From the NCBI GenBank assembly GCA_035578175.1, contig JAQMRL010000022.1, forward strand, positions 3,418,001-3,482,000: a stretch of 64,000 nt of DNA, written 5' to 3'. Made by a program: the position numbers and the translations under genes. Positions 1 through 12,073 of this stretch are shown here, one piece after another (within the stretch, counting starts at the first letter, position 1; every line of letters starts with the position of its first letter). The notes under the pieces were generated by a model. The model was not told the origin of the DNA and searched no databases. It was given only the letters and a program-made list of their open reading frames with translations. This DNA is from Catonia carolina. Its lineage: Eukaryota > Arthropoda > Insecta > Hemiptera > Achilidae.

Positions 1-984
1 TATAAATTTGTAAGAAACTAATGGAAGTTAACAAGAAAATTTGTGTGAAACATTTTGCTAGAGTGATTGTACTAGTTAGTAACAGACATAAATTCAGTAA
101 GGTAAAGTTAAGAATATACCCTGGTTGTGTTTCAATGGCTATTAAAAGAAAGATTTTGTTAAAAACAGTTTCCTTATGAAATGAATATACCTACCTGTAT
201 TATTTAAATTTTACATTTTTAACTGCTAAGATTTCTTTCAATCATTTAAGACATCTCAACTGCAACTAAGGTGTTTCATAAAAATATTAATATATAGAGA
301 GATAATTTTAGATAAGGTTTATTTCCATTGTTTTCATCCATTAGAGTAAACAAATTGTTTTAAAGACAAAATAATGTTAACGTATTATTTTAAAACATAT
401 ATATGAACAGGTGGTCTTCAAAAGACAATTAGTGTCCAGTAAAAATTTCAATGAATCTATAAACAAATTTTTTAAGCCATTTGGACAGTTCATGATAATT
501 AATGAACAGAAATAGTACATTATTAGGCCTATATATCTGGAATGTGACAAACTGACAACGAAAGAGGAACTACTTTGTTACTCTTTTGTTAATGTATGAC
601 TTTGAACGTTCAATATGGTGTTTGTTTATGTTTGGTTGTCAACTGGTCACAAGGGGAAGTTTTTCACTAATCAAGTCGGCAATCTAAAGTAATAATACTA
701 GTAATTTTCTAACATTTGAATGACTGAGCTTTAGATCTTGTGATCTAACGTAATAGTAAACGTTTTCACTAAAATGAAAAACAAACACTACTACTTTTCA
801 GTTGATGTGAAGAAAGTATTTTTTTAGCAAACTGTTTTGTACAGAGTAGTCTTGTCTCTTTCTAAAAAAACCCTTTAACTTCTTCAGATACACTAATACT
901 GTCAAAGAATTACATTTACAGAATTAAGGAAAGAGTGAAGGAGCTAAACATGAAATCTCGTAAGAAATATATTCGATGACTTAC
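1..984. other. annexin intron 3, no feature recognised
   Basis: AT-rich sequence downstream (minus strand) of the third annexin exon, whose donor GTAAGT lies at 979-984. I found no coding exon with annexin-like residues here on the minus strand, so the next annexin exon should lie beyond the left edge. No repeat, RNA gene or long open frame was recognised. Confidence 0.5.
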
Positions 985-3900
985 GTTTTTGATAAGAATT
1001 CATTATTGGTACCAGTTCATCTCTGCTACGTGTACATAATATCTCAGCAACTATATGATCATCAGTAATAAATGATGTTAATGCCTTATTCAATTGATGG
1101 GCCAGATACACAGGTGGTTCATATATTAATCCTTTTAAAACGCTTCGAAACTGTCCAAATGAATCACCTTTAATGTCGCTTAATAATTCCTGAAATATGA
1201 GTTTAATACCAAAATTTTGTTATTAATTAATAACTAGTACCTATAAATAATTATAAGAACAAGAAATATTGTGTTACTTTAAATAATGTAGGCTACCATA
1301 AAATTCTATTCACTTACCTCTATTTACTTACCCTACTTATTTATTCACTTTCCCACAATTGGATCCAATAATTTGTCACATCAAAAAAGAACTGGACTGT
1401 TATCCCCATAAAGGGATTGCCATTATAGGTAACATGAAAAATATAATAAAATAAGTCGAAATGTCAGAGACATGATCGAACTTGGATTAACTTTCGATGA
1501 TTTAGAAAACAAAACAGAAATATTAAAAATCTTAAGAAATAAGGAAAGTAAATTTGAAACAAAGTCAGATGGAAGAACTAACCCAAGCAGAAAGAAACCG
1601 GTCGTTTCAGAGGAAGTTCGCCAAGCAAGATCAGCCCGAATGAAAGCATACTGGCATCAAGCTAAAGAATATGAAAAGGAAAAAGCTTTCTAAATTTGAC
1701 TACAGTAATCCATTGCGGTCATAAAAGACAAAAAAAAAACAAATAAATAATTAAACTGAAAGATTTTATATTATTAATCCAAGACGCATGGATTCAAACG
1801 AATTCTTGAGAAGGGATGGAAGCTTAAGACAGTATAAAAAATAGACTTACACAAAATGATGGATGATAAATTACAAGATATTTTTGATATTTAAAATTTA
1901 TTTACATAAAAATAAATGTATGATTAAGAAAGAAAACATAAATTTTTCATTACAATAGTTAAATGGCTCCTGTCAATAACGTTCCAATTAAAATTAAATT
2001 TTTTTCAGGAGACGATACAAACGAATTATTGCAAGATTAATAATAGAATAATATTTTTTTAGTGAATTATGTAGTAAATGGTCTACTTAGTAATAAGATG
2101 AAATATAATAATGGTACTAACTGTAATAAGAAAGTTATTACCAAAATCGGGAATTTTAAATTGCAACAACGTAAAAACGTCAGTCATTTGCAACATTTTA
2201 CAGCTTTCAAAGAATGAGCTGATCTACATCAGACCAAAGCACAGTGAAGTGGGCATCCTTTAATGCTTAGAACATTACTGCACCACCAGACCTAACAGGG
2301 CTAGTGGTATCCCACCAGTCTTAGTGCTGCCAACTTGAGAGATTTCAACATATAAAATACCCAGCATATTTCAACATATAAAATAACTAGGTATTAAATA
2401 CCCAGTTCATGGTGTCGATTTAAATGTTTCTGCATAAAAAACACAATTTTGAAAAATGTGTTGCTTAGAACATTACTGGCAGGAGCCAGTCAATTATAAA
2501 AACCTGTTCAACCATTTGCTGTTCTTGAAATTATATACACAAAAATGCTGCACTTAGAAACTAAACATATCAAAACTCCACATAAAATTCTAAATTTAAA
2601 CTAAAACTCTGTTACCTTATTCCTATTTATGGGATGGTCAGTCCCACCTTGAATAGGCTTGGACCAATCACAAGTCCTCCTTACATTTTAAATTCAAAGG
2701 AGTCCATATGTCAACTCCGTTAGAACAAGAACGGTTTTTTTTTTTTCTTATTTGTCAGTTCCCTTCAACATGCATACACTTCTTGTCGGCAAGTTTCCAA
2801 CTTAATATTTTAAGTTTCATTGTTGATCACTATTTATTGTTTATGATATTATTTTTTAATCAGTAGAACCTCTGTAATCCGAATTAAAGGGCATTTCAGA
2901 TAACCAAAATTTTGGTTAAAAAATGTGAATTTTTCACATGATAACCTTCATTTTTTTTTTACTTTGAACTTAAAAAAATCACATTTTTTAACCGAAATTT
3001 TGATTATCTGAAATGCCCTTATTTTGGATAATGGAGGTTCTACTGTATAACAAATAATATTATAAACAATAATTGGTTAAGATCAATAATGAAACATAAA
3101 ATGTCATCATACCATTATGAATGAATGAACTGTACATTCATCTCACCTATGCAGGAAATTAACTACCTTCCAACAAAAAGGATAACCTGATATAACATAT
3201 TATAAAACTTATTTATTCCTGTAATAACTTTCATTATTCGGTAAATTGACACCAATACATTTAGTACATTTTAAAATAATAATTATATTTGATTTACTGA
3301 GTAATAAAGAATTAATTTTACGATATATTACAAAATAGTTTAGTAGTTTATAATCAGTTAAGTAAGCTCCTTGTAAAAATATTCAAAAACTCTTTTAATG
3401 TTTTACCTTTTTAAACATTTCATCATATGTTCGAGCAATAATTTGTCTTTGTGCATTTGTACGATTAGCAATAATATTAATTAAAGCTTGATTATCGGTA
3501 CCTAAACCAGTTACTGCATTATATATGTTTTGTGCGTCTATTGTTGCATTGTCTACATTGTACTCTGGTTTAAGAACTGGTTGCAGGGGTGGATAAACAA
3601 CCTGACGAGCTCCTTTTGTCTGTAATAAAAAATATCATGAATTACTTTATCACATGTTTATCTTACTTCATATTATCCAAAAGGCCTTATTCACTTAATA
3701 TTTACTAACAGACTCACTCACCTCTAATTTGCTAATTTGTTGATAACAAAAATAAAGTGAATTTTACATGTTTGTTTCTTAGGTGATGAGTAAAAGAAGT
3801 AAAGTATTTACATTTTGACCAATTTTATCAAAGGAGGAAATGGTGGAGCTTTTTAAAGTCATCTACACCAATAAAATAGTATTTCTACTCAGTCGCAAAA

Positions 3901-6900
3901 AGGCACAGTTCTGAAAATCAATTTGTATATTTTTGAAGTGACTCCTACGAAAAGCAAATTAATTTTTTTTTCTTTGTTTATTTAACGTCGCATCAACTAC
4001 AGTGGTCATTAGCGACGACATTGGGCTGTCTGTGAAGGATGAAATGATTTTTTGTAACATATAAAAAAAAAGGCCGTGTATGAATGGAATTAATTTTATT
4101 ACCTTTATCTACCGGGTAAAAAGTACGTAAATACTTCCAAAATGTAAAATAATGTGAGCTGGAATGTGAAAAGGAATTGCTTGTCAATTTTTGTTTTTGT
4201 TTTTGAGTTATAAATATTTTTTTTAAATTTATCATTAATTTATAATTTTTTAAATAAATGTTTGTCTTTGTTTCTTCCTTCTTTTCAAATCCTTCTTCCA
4301 ATCCCCACAGTCAGTAATGTACTTCTTCAAGGTCCATTCCATAAAACAACACTGAAAACACATAACATCTGAGCAGTTGAAGTCTTAACTTAAATGTAAG
4401 ATCTCTCTGCTTTACCTTCCTTATTTTATTGAAAGCATTCTTGTTTTCCCAATTCTAGCTTTGATTTTTTCAGTTCAGTTGATAGTCTCATTGATAATTT
4501 TTCCCAAATATCTGTATTTTTTAACCTTATCAACCCTTTTTATCTGGATTTTCAATGTTTTCTGCAGTTGTTGTTGTGTTCTTAAAATTATAATGAGCTT
4601 AAGTTTCTTAACATCAGTGTTAAATCATAATGTACTATAAAAAGTACTACACGCTGTACTAATTATAGAAAGTTATAAAGTAATATCAATAAACTGAATT
4701 CAGATTGTCTAAAGAAAATATATAAATCATGTACCCACTCATTATCAAGATTTATGAATTTTATAAATTCAAGCCATACATAGCCAACAAAATTTTTTGA
4801 TCTCATTAAATAAAAACAGTATTTGATAATAATGATGATCGAAACAAAATGAATAGTTTTTGTTTCATATTATTATATATTTCAAACACACATACAATTT
4901 TATAAAGATTAATTTTTTTTATCTTAGATTAAAGGTCATAGGTCATTTATTATACAATTTCCAAGAATACTATCAGTTGATTATTTTATTTAAAGCATCA
5001 ACAAATTATAGAAATCCCTAAAAAATAAACTAAATGACAAACTTATGATTTTTTTCAATTTTATATTTATTTATTTATCATGTTGCATCAACTACATGAT
5101 TATTAGTGACCACACTGGGTATTGAACTGAGTGGATAACTGGATTTAAGCAATTTGATGTTTGTTTCAGGAATTTAAAGTCAATTCAAAATCAGGAGTCT
5201 TTTGTTTGTGATTGTTAATAAATCTAATCTATGATGTGGTTTGTTTTTCTATTGATGTGTTATAGTATTATTATAACAAATTTAACTGGATATGATGTTA
5301 TAGACTATATTAAAAATTGAATATAATTTTGTTCTAATTTTCTTTTTTTGTAAATAACTATTGTTGAAGGTCGTGGTATAAAAAATTGAACTAATTTTTA
5401 AAAAAATAATTCTGCCAAACATTTTGAACTTGTTACTTTTTTCTAGACTGTAATTATATTATAATGAAATCGAGATCTAACAAAAATAACCTATATTAAA
5501 TTTTAGCATCTTAATTTTTTATGACCTTACTGAATTTCGTGAGTTGAACACTTTTTCCTGAAATAAAATTACAATTAGGTAGTTCCTTTTCTGTAATTTG
5601 ATTAAATTACCCCTCAAAATTAGGCAAAAAGTTACTTGTCTACTAATTGGGCACAGGACTAGATACTTATATCACATAGTTATTATAAGATGTATCATAT
5701 TCTTAGATAAATGCAACATACTGATCATGAGCAGATAATTTCTGCATAAACCTTTTTTGAAAGACTGATTTTATGCAATTTATGCTAATGTAGCAATTAA
5801 TTACAAGAAAATAGAATAAAATATCTAGTTTGAAACACTCACACAACTTTCTCTTCCCAATTCAAATAATGAACAATTTAACTTATTATTAGTAACAAAA
5901 CATTAAAAATAAATAAAAAACTTAATCTCGAAAAACATAACCTCATTTTAATCATGAGTGAATGATGCAAAATGAAAATCAACCTCAGTTTGGCTTAATA
6001 ATATGAAAAATTACTTTTTGATGCTAAACTAGGCTCTGTAGAGAAGTTTGCTTAAAATAACAGTTGTAGATCTTTTAATTTACTATAAATTTAATTATAT
6101 GCACTATTGTTGTAAAATGCATACTAAGGCTGAAATCTTAAAAACCTTGAAAAAAAATGTTCAGATTTTCATGAAAAGAAAACAGAAAATCACTAATTAC
6201 CGCTAAACTAAGCATTATACAAAAAAATGTTTCAAATAAAAGTTCTATAGTTTTAAATTCTCTATAACTTTTATTGTCAAACTTGTGCGTTAAAATGTGC
6301 GTCAAATTGCATAATAGCATAATTGCGGCCTTAATATTATTAAGGCCGCAATCGTAAAATAAAACAATTTTTTCTACATGAGCACAGCCTCCCCAAGAAT
6401 TCAGCAGACATGGCCCCTACTCTTTATTGTAGAGCAAAAAAATGCAATGAATAAGGCCATTTTTAAAAAAATCGTAGGAGCCATTTTTGAGAAAATCGCA
6501 AAAAAGTGAAAAATGAAACGAATAAACTACTAATTCCGGTTGATTGATTTTGATGAAAATTTTCGAGTCAGATCCTCTAGTAGTACATAACGTAAGTTTC
6601 AAATTTCAACTTCGTATGATCTTCCATTCATGAGATATTTTGTTCACATGTGCACACACACACACACACACACCACGCGGGCACAAAAGACCAATTGCTA
6701 AAACATGTTTTTTTTGGATTCAGAGGATCTGAAAACATGTAGACCCGATGAAAACTCGCTTTTGAAAAATTGACATGAAAACAGTATATTCCTTCCTATA
6801 TATTCATACAGGCAAGAGAAAGTAAAAAAATCAATCAATATCCAAAATTTTACTCCTGCACCCAAAATATGTCAAAACTTTTTAAAGAAAATTATAAAAT

Positions 6901-8512
6901 AATGAAGTGTTAGCTATTGGGAACTAACTTATGTATTATCAATAGTTTTGAAATATTCAAGACAATTTTTTAGTTTGATAATAATTTCTTAGTACTCATA
7001 CATTATGAAATGGGGCTAAACATTAAAAGTTGAATGGTAGATGAGTTCACATGTTTTAAAATACTGAAGAGTGTGGTGAAAAAATATTATTTTTGTTAAC
7101 ATCAATAAATAAATAAAGAAAAAAGCAATGGCCACAGGAAAACAATAATTTTTCTCTAAAACTTCATTAAAGGGTCTATTTTATTCTCCATAAGTTTTGA
7201 AAGTCACATAAGGTAACAGCAATCTAAAAGAGACAGCAATATAAAGTAAAACAAAGCAATATCAAATTCTTATTATAATTTTGATCATCATTTCCCAATA
7301 ATTCTAGTTTCCTAGTGTTCACTTTTTTACAGAAATCATAACTATTGACAACTTAACCAGTTTCCAAAAAAAATGTTTAAATTACTCAGAACTTCTTTCG
7401 CTAGATTCCCTTGTAAGGAAACAGTAATACTGTGTTTTGAAATTTTTAAATATTTTTTTTTTATTGAGTGATGGTGTCTACATAAGCCTTGGGCTTGTGT
7501 GTAGTTAATGATATGTGGTGATTTACAGATGAAAAAAATGCCAGACCTGACCGGGAATTGAACCCGGGACCCCAGCATAGTAGCCAGTTGCGCTGACCAC
7601 TACACCACGGGCCGGCCTTTACTTTATTTTTAATATTTTTTAAAAAATATAATTACTTTATATTTTTGTCGATTAAAACTTTTACTATTGTTAGAGAATT
7701 TGTTTTAAATTTTGATATGAAGGGTGTACTGCGACCATACATGATACTCTAAAATGGGATTTTTCCAATTTAACATCAATCTCATGTAAGTTGGCCAAAG
7801 TAGCTACACCCTTGGTAAAATTTCTGAAACTAGTGACTGGTCTTTCAACTTCTACCTTGATTTTAGAGGATGAGAGTCCAATTTTGAAATAATATTTATT
7901 GAGGTTTGATCAAATAAATAGCTATAAAAATAAAGGTTTTGCTTAATAATACCTACAAAAAAAATGTTTTTGAAGAACATTCCTTTTCAAATTTGTTGAT
8001 TATTTCATGAATTGAAGGAAATAGAACCAATAATAAGCACAATTTTAAGAATAAGATAATCTTATTCTTAGGACATATAATTAGGATACCAGAAAATAGA
8101 ATACTTCAAAAAATCATAGAGGTTATTTGAAATAAGAAATATGAAATAAAATGGTTCAAGGAAGTTAAAAAAGATATGGAAGAAATGCAGACTGCACTGG
8201 AAGATTGAAGGCACAAAACAGGAAAAAGTAAAATACTTAAAGACAAACATGCCATATTACAAGCTAGAACTAGAAAATACCCGGCTGGAAAGGGTGTTTT
8301 CAGATGAGAAAAGAAAAGCAAGATCTGATAGAATGAAAAAATACTGGGTACAAAAATTTCAAGAGATCCAAGAAGTAATTGACTAAAATTATCCAATATG
8401 GTCAAACAAGAAAAACAAAACTTAAAATATTACTTACTTGAGCAAATGTTTGGCAATTAACCAAATTTAATGTAAGAAGTAAAGCAAATGAAAAAATGAT
8501 CATTCTGACCAT
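985..8512 (-). CDS. annexin with predicted N-terminal signal peptide (5' part of gene)
   Basis: Partial annexin gene, minus strand. Coding exons are 8512-8438 (25 codons from ATG at 8512), 3619-3407 (71 codons) and 1189-985 (68 codons plus 1 nt); donors are GTAAGT, GTAAAA and GTAAGT, acceptors end in CAG, and phases agree. Exon 2 carries annexin repeat 1 with the type-II calcium loop GLGTD, then RTNAQRQIIARTYDEMFKK; exon 3 supplies the acidic ligand (IKGDSFG) and repeat 2 (EILCTRSRDEL). Annexins bind acidic phospholipid in a calcium-dependent way and act in membrane organisation. Seen: repeat 1 keeps the calcium loop, while repeat 2 has SFITD where GxGTD is expected, so that site looks lost. 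The first exon reads MVRMIIFSFALLLTLNLVNC then QTFAQ: a basic start, a hydrophobic core and a small/polar region, as in a signal peptide. That is atypical; annexins normally lack one. Repeats 3-4 lie outside the window. The family call is firm; secretion is inference. Confidence 0.87.
1472..1730 (+). pseudogene. 3' end relic of a non-LTR retrotransposon ORF
   Basis: A 73-codon open stretch ends in a basic segment (SEEVRQARSARMKAYWHQAK) of the kind seen at the extreme C-terminus of insect endonuclease/reverse-transcriptase LINE proteins, followed by an A-rich run. A second, independently decayed copy of the same motif lies at 8041-8400 (FSDEKRKARSDRMKKYW). It lies antisense in annexin intron 2 and has no start or upstream RT, so it is a relic and not a host gene. 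Confidence 0.5.
2861..3045. repeat. palindromic MITE with Tigger-like ends
   Basis: The two ends are inverted copies: CAGTAGAACCTCTGTAATCC on the left and its near-complement ending in GGAGGTTCTACTG on the right, continuing inward through AAGGGCATTTCAGATAA and its complement. Arms are roughly 65 bp around a short centre. The CAGTAGAACCTC ends resemble Tigger/pogo (Tc1-mariner superfamily) termini. It lies within annexin intron 2. There is no coding capacity, so it is a non-autonomous element. Confidence 0.7.
3965..4085 (-). repeat. 5'-truncated SINE fragment
   Basis: Read on the minus strand this matches the body and tail of the full tRNA-derived SINE at 48783-48980: both share the AAAATGATTTTTTGTAA stretch and end in a tail with TGATGCGACGTTAAATAAA. 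The tRNA-like head is missing; similarity fades just after GGCCGTG. It lies in annexin intron 1. Confidence 0.65.
4262..4640 (-). pseudogene. LINE reverse-transcriptase C-terminal relic
   Basis: On the minus strand, frames interrupted by stops and shifts read KTLKIQIKRVDKVKKYRYLG, IKARIGKTRM, then RDLTFKLRLQLLRCYVF and SVLFYGMD. This is the region after the YADD motif in RTE-like non-LTR elements (YLGT...ARIGKAR...CYVFSVLFYG), also seen in the better-preserved LINE at 52542-56005. It is too decayed to code. Confidence 0.65.
5061..5120 (-). repeat. SINE tail fragment
   Basis: The minus strand reads CACTAATAATCATGTAGTTG then ATGCAACATGATAAATAAAT, the tail shared by the SINEs at 3965, 30705, 47505 and 48783. 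Nothing of the head remains. Confidence 0.45.
6322..6354. repeat. perfect short palindrome
   Basis: ATTGCGGCCTTAATA and its exact complement TATTAAGGCCGCAAT face each other with one base between them. The GC-rich core stands out from the AT-rich intron around it. It sits directly before the diverged repeat at 6360-6800, so it may be part of that repeat rather than a separate site. Confidence 0.6.
6360..6800 (+). repeat. interspersed repeat family A, with CA microsatellite
   Basis: Contains AACTTCGTATGAT and CCGGTTGATTGATTTTGATG, which recur in inverted orientation at 11925-12068. A (CA)n run lies at about 6651-6673. No coding capacity was seen. The second copy was split by the BEL element, which shows that this family was there first. 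Confidence 0.5.
7453..7617 (-). repeat. tRNA-derived SINE
   Basis: Read on the minus strand the unit starts GCCGGCCCGTGGTGTAGTGG (pol III A-box-like) and has GGGTTCAATTCCCGG (B-box-like) about 40 bases later, then an unrelated body. The same head occurs at 45958-46085. It lies in annexin intron 1. It has no acceptor-stem closure as a true tRNA gene would, so I call it a SINE. Confidence 0.7.
8041..8400 (+). pseudogene. LINE C-terminal relic
   Basis: With two in-frame stops the plus strand reads GHIIRIPENRILQKIIEVI, KWFKEVKKDMEEM, then FSDEKRKARSDRMKKYW. The GHI.R and WxxEVxxDxxE elements are typical of the C-terminus of non-LTR retrotransposon polyproteins. It lies at the start of annexin intron 1 and stops short of the signal-peptide exon. 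Confidence 0.6.
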
Positions 8513-11500
8513 TTTTGTAACTACTGTTCAACAGTGACCACTGAACTGAACTGAATTAGATTGATACAGGCAGTCATAAAATTGCTTAACAAATGACTTA
8601 TATTGTTTATTTAATAATGCTGATAATGCTTTTCTAGGAAATATATTTATTAGAGGTGGTGTCATTTAAGTTGACCTTACATTTTACAGATAATTTAAAG
8701 ATTACCTACAGATAAATTTAGGTATGTATTAAATTATTAAAATTTATGATACTGATCTACTGTATTAATGTCAAATAGATATCTTTCAGTTTGTATTTAA
8801 TGGCTTGATATTCTAAGCAATTCCTTAAATAAGGTCAGATTTATTGACGACTACTACAATAAATTGGTAGCACTGACATTGAGACTTTGACCAATTGTAA
8901 TATGATCCTCCATTGTAGTAGTTAACTGCTCTGATTCATTCTTTGAATAGCATGATCCGATTTTAAATGGTACACTATAATATTATGACCTGACATAAAT
9001 AATTATAATGGTATGGAAATACCCTACTATGATTATTTAGTATCATATTACTAATAGTGAAGTTCTCCTCTTGACCTTATTGTTTTCTAGCCAAAATTAA
9101 TTAAATTAATTCTTACTAGAACACTGTTTTTTAAACTGAATAAAACTATTGGCTAATACAGATATGTAGCCTATACGTATAAACAGATATATACAATAAA
9201 ATATAGTACAGCCTAACTATCCAAAATAGTAAGTAAATACAGTAAGTAATGCAGTAAATAATAGTAAATAAATGTAGTTTAATAGTAAATGCAAAATATA
9301 AAATAACTGGTAACTGAAGTTTTAATTCTTACCATACCTTTGGAACAGAAATCATTAACGATTGACTTTCGTGGTAAACAAACGCCTTCTCTCCTACATT
9401 TAGGATTAATATTAACTAAATTAAATAAAGACTTATCTAACTGAATCAGTCATTTCAGAAAGCCCATTAATGAAAATTTTGCATTTCTTTTTTAATATAC
9501 TGTATTTTAGAACTAATTGAATATAAACACAGCATCCCTACAAAAATCATATAAGTTTCTTTTAAGTAATATAACACTAAGAGAAGGCTTATCCTTAAGT
9601 AAATGAAGTGTTTCCTTCTAATTAAAATATGAATGTGGATGATATTTTGAAACTTGAGCTCTACTTTCTAGTGGAAGAGGCTATACAAAATTCAAAATTT
9701 CTAAGCAAAAGTTCTTTTAAAGTAGATTACTCGGTACTGTTTGTGTCAACGGCAAAGAAAGTGCAAAGTAGTCCAGGAAACCAACTTTTTTTCTTAAAGT
9801 TAAGAATTTTAATTTGTATATAGCAAAAAGCTATTTAAGTCACATAGCCTATTGTTGTACAACACAATTTTCTTCTGGTCCAACGACCTATTCTACAAAA
9901 AACAATGTAAGTTAGCATTTTAGTCCAATAATTGGACTAAAATATAAATTTTGTCTTAAAATGTAAATGACAAAATTTACATTTTAAGAATTTATTTCAG
10001 AAACACCTTTAGTCTTAATTTTTAATATAACAAGTGGCATATCTTTAAAAAAAACTAAGTATACATTTTATATTGTTTATAGCTTAGCCTAGTCTATAGT
10101 AATAATTGTATTATATTTAACTAAATAAAACAAATAAATAAACAAATAAAAATAAATAAAATATATTAGAGGGGACAATCCTCAAAACAAATTACATTAA
10201 TATTGTATTTTATTAAAATATATGTAGTAAATTACCAAAAGTTTTAAATTTTTCTAAAAGTTAATTTTTTTGACTTGTGGGTTTTCTGAAATGACCAATT
10301 CAACTAATCTACTCAGTAAAAATTAACAGGTTTTATTGAGGCTGGACAAGTCCAGCCCTTTTGGAGTTTCCTGGATTTACGCGGTAATTCTGTTTAGAAG
10401 TTTTATCCATTTGTTCATTTACATGTTTAGTTTCCTACATCCAGGTTTAAGTTTCAAATAATTATAAGGATTTTGCACATTTTTTTCAATATGGTAGACT
10501 AAATACAATTCTTTGTTTAATTATTGACATGATTACTTAATTTAGAATATAACCTACTCTTCATTAATATAACATTTTTTTTATTAAAAAAAAGTAGTAA
10601 ACTAATCTGCAAATAGTACTCATCCACTGCAATGATTTTGGCGCTTCCCTCACCATACTTTCTTAAAAATTGAAACCGGAGTATTATGTTTTTTAATAAG
10701 AACACATATTAACAAGCAACGTTACAAACCAAGTCAGACACGGTGGAAGAAGCATTCTCCACCAGCTTCTAGCGCATGCGCAGACACGTGTCATTTTGTT
10801 GGTTACCAAATAATAATTTTCTTCAAAATGTTTTATTATGAAAAACGGGACATTGATTGTAACAATTGTAAATAAAATAGTAAATGTATAAATATGGTGT
10901 TAAATCATACGTGTCCGTTTGTGAGCAATTGTCTTTAATTGGGACGGCTGGTCTAACAATGCAGAGAAATTTGAAAAAAAATTCTCAACTGTACCTTAAT
11001 GAGCTAGAGACTGCAGATGAAAGTGGAGCATAGTGACCTAGATCGCAGCACAGAGCGAAATGACTTACGTTAATCGTATCCTGTTTTGTCACGTTGTGGT
11101 ACCGCTGTGCATGACAGCCTAACAAAAAGTCAGCTGGAGTGAAACAGAGTGCAACTTAGCGAAGGGGCAACCTCACAACCGACCTTGGCTGTTATTGGCT
11201 AGATCTCATCTGCAGCTTTAGTTCGTTGGGGTACAGATATTGGGAGTGAAGTAATTGGGTGAATAGTACCGGTTATGAAGAAATGAAAAACTAATACAAG
11301 ATAAACGAATGATCGGAAAAAGATTTTGCGAGCACCTGTATAGAATCAATGACAAACGGTTGAAAAAACTAATTTTTACGACACTAGACAATAGATCTAA
11401 GGGGGTAAGTGATCAGAGAGGATGTTGAGAAAACTGGGCTAAACAGAGAGAGCGTAATGAACCAATTCAAGTACAGACTGATGTTAACTGACTTCAAGGG

Positions 11501-11744
11501 CTTCCTCGATGAACAAAAACATAATACTGGATGGGCGGAAGAAAGTGGACTAATGCTGAAAATGTTAGCTGTAAACAGACCTTCCAGAAATGTCTTAAAT
11601 TACTTAACGTGGATTAAAATATGCATAAAATGACAAGTATGTAGAACGGGAATAAAGAATATTGCCAAGAGAGATGTTACGGTTGAGGTAGAGAATTGTT
11701 ATTAAAACAAGCGAGGGTATAAATTTTAAATATCCCGGGTTACA
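8513..11744. other. annexin 5' flank, no gene recognised
   Basis: AT-rich flank upstream of the annexin start. Small hairpins are visible: GGCTGGACAAGTCCAGCC near 10341-10358, and inverted AAATTTTGTC/GACAAAATTT blocks near 9945-9985. A GC-richer stretch at 10735-11240 has CpG-containing words (GCGCATGCGCAGACACGTG) and could be promoter-like, but I cannot assign it. Short open frames here have no recognisable motif. Confidence 0.4.
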
Positions 11745-11905
11745 TCGGCGTTAACAACACCTCTATTTCTTCTATTCTTAAATGCTTCAGTTGTATAATT
11801 GGCTGACCATGTGATAAGAAATAGGCCTAGAACTATTTTTTGTAGCTCTGGAACTAGCAGATCGAGAGTAAATAATTTAACGCTCCGCCTGCTTGTTATG
11901 GGCAA
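11745..11905 (+). repeat. interspersed repeat family B, partial copy
   Basis: Shares GGCTGACCATGTGATAAGAA and the block around TAAATAATTT-ACGCTCCGCCTG with fuller copies at 35385-35770 (plus) and 58020-58440 (minus). Only the last third of the family B unit is present. Confidence 0.6.
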
Positions 11906-11924
11906 ATAAAATATTTAAAAAATT

Positions 11925-12068
11925 AAAAAATCATACGAAGTTGAAACTCAGAATTTAAGTAACGTCCCATAATTGGACCTGACAAGATAATTTTCATCAA
12001 ATTATCAACCGGGAATAGGCTATTCATACAATTTTTTACTTCTTTTCAACTTCTTCAAAAATGGCACA
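11925..12068 (-). repeat. repeat family A, split by the BEL insertion
   Basis: Inverted copy of 6460-6640 (shared GTTTCAACTTCGTATGAT on the minus strand, and CCGGTTGAT further on). Its continuation lies past the far end of the BEL element: 21020-21045 (AAAATCGCCTTATTC) matches the complement of 6445-6475. The BEL copy therefore landed inside an older repeat. Confidence 0.6.
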
Positions 12069-12073
12069 CATAA

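Noticed and set aside
11409..11633. 74-codon plus frame, vaguely LINE-like (VEKTGLNRES)
   Set aside because: Too short and degenerate to assign; starts with a non-ATG codon; no flanking RT.
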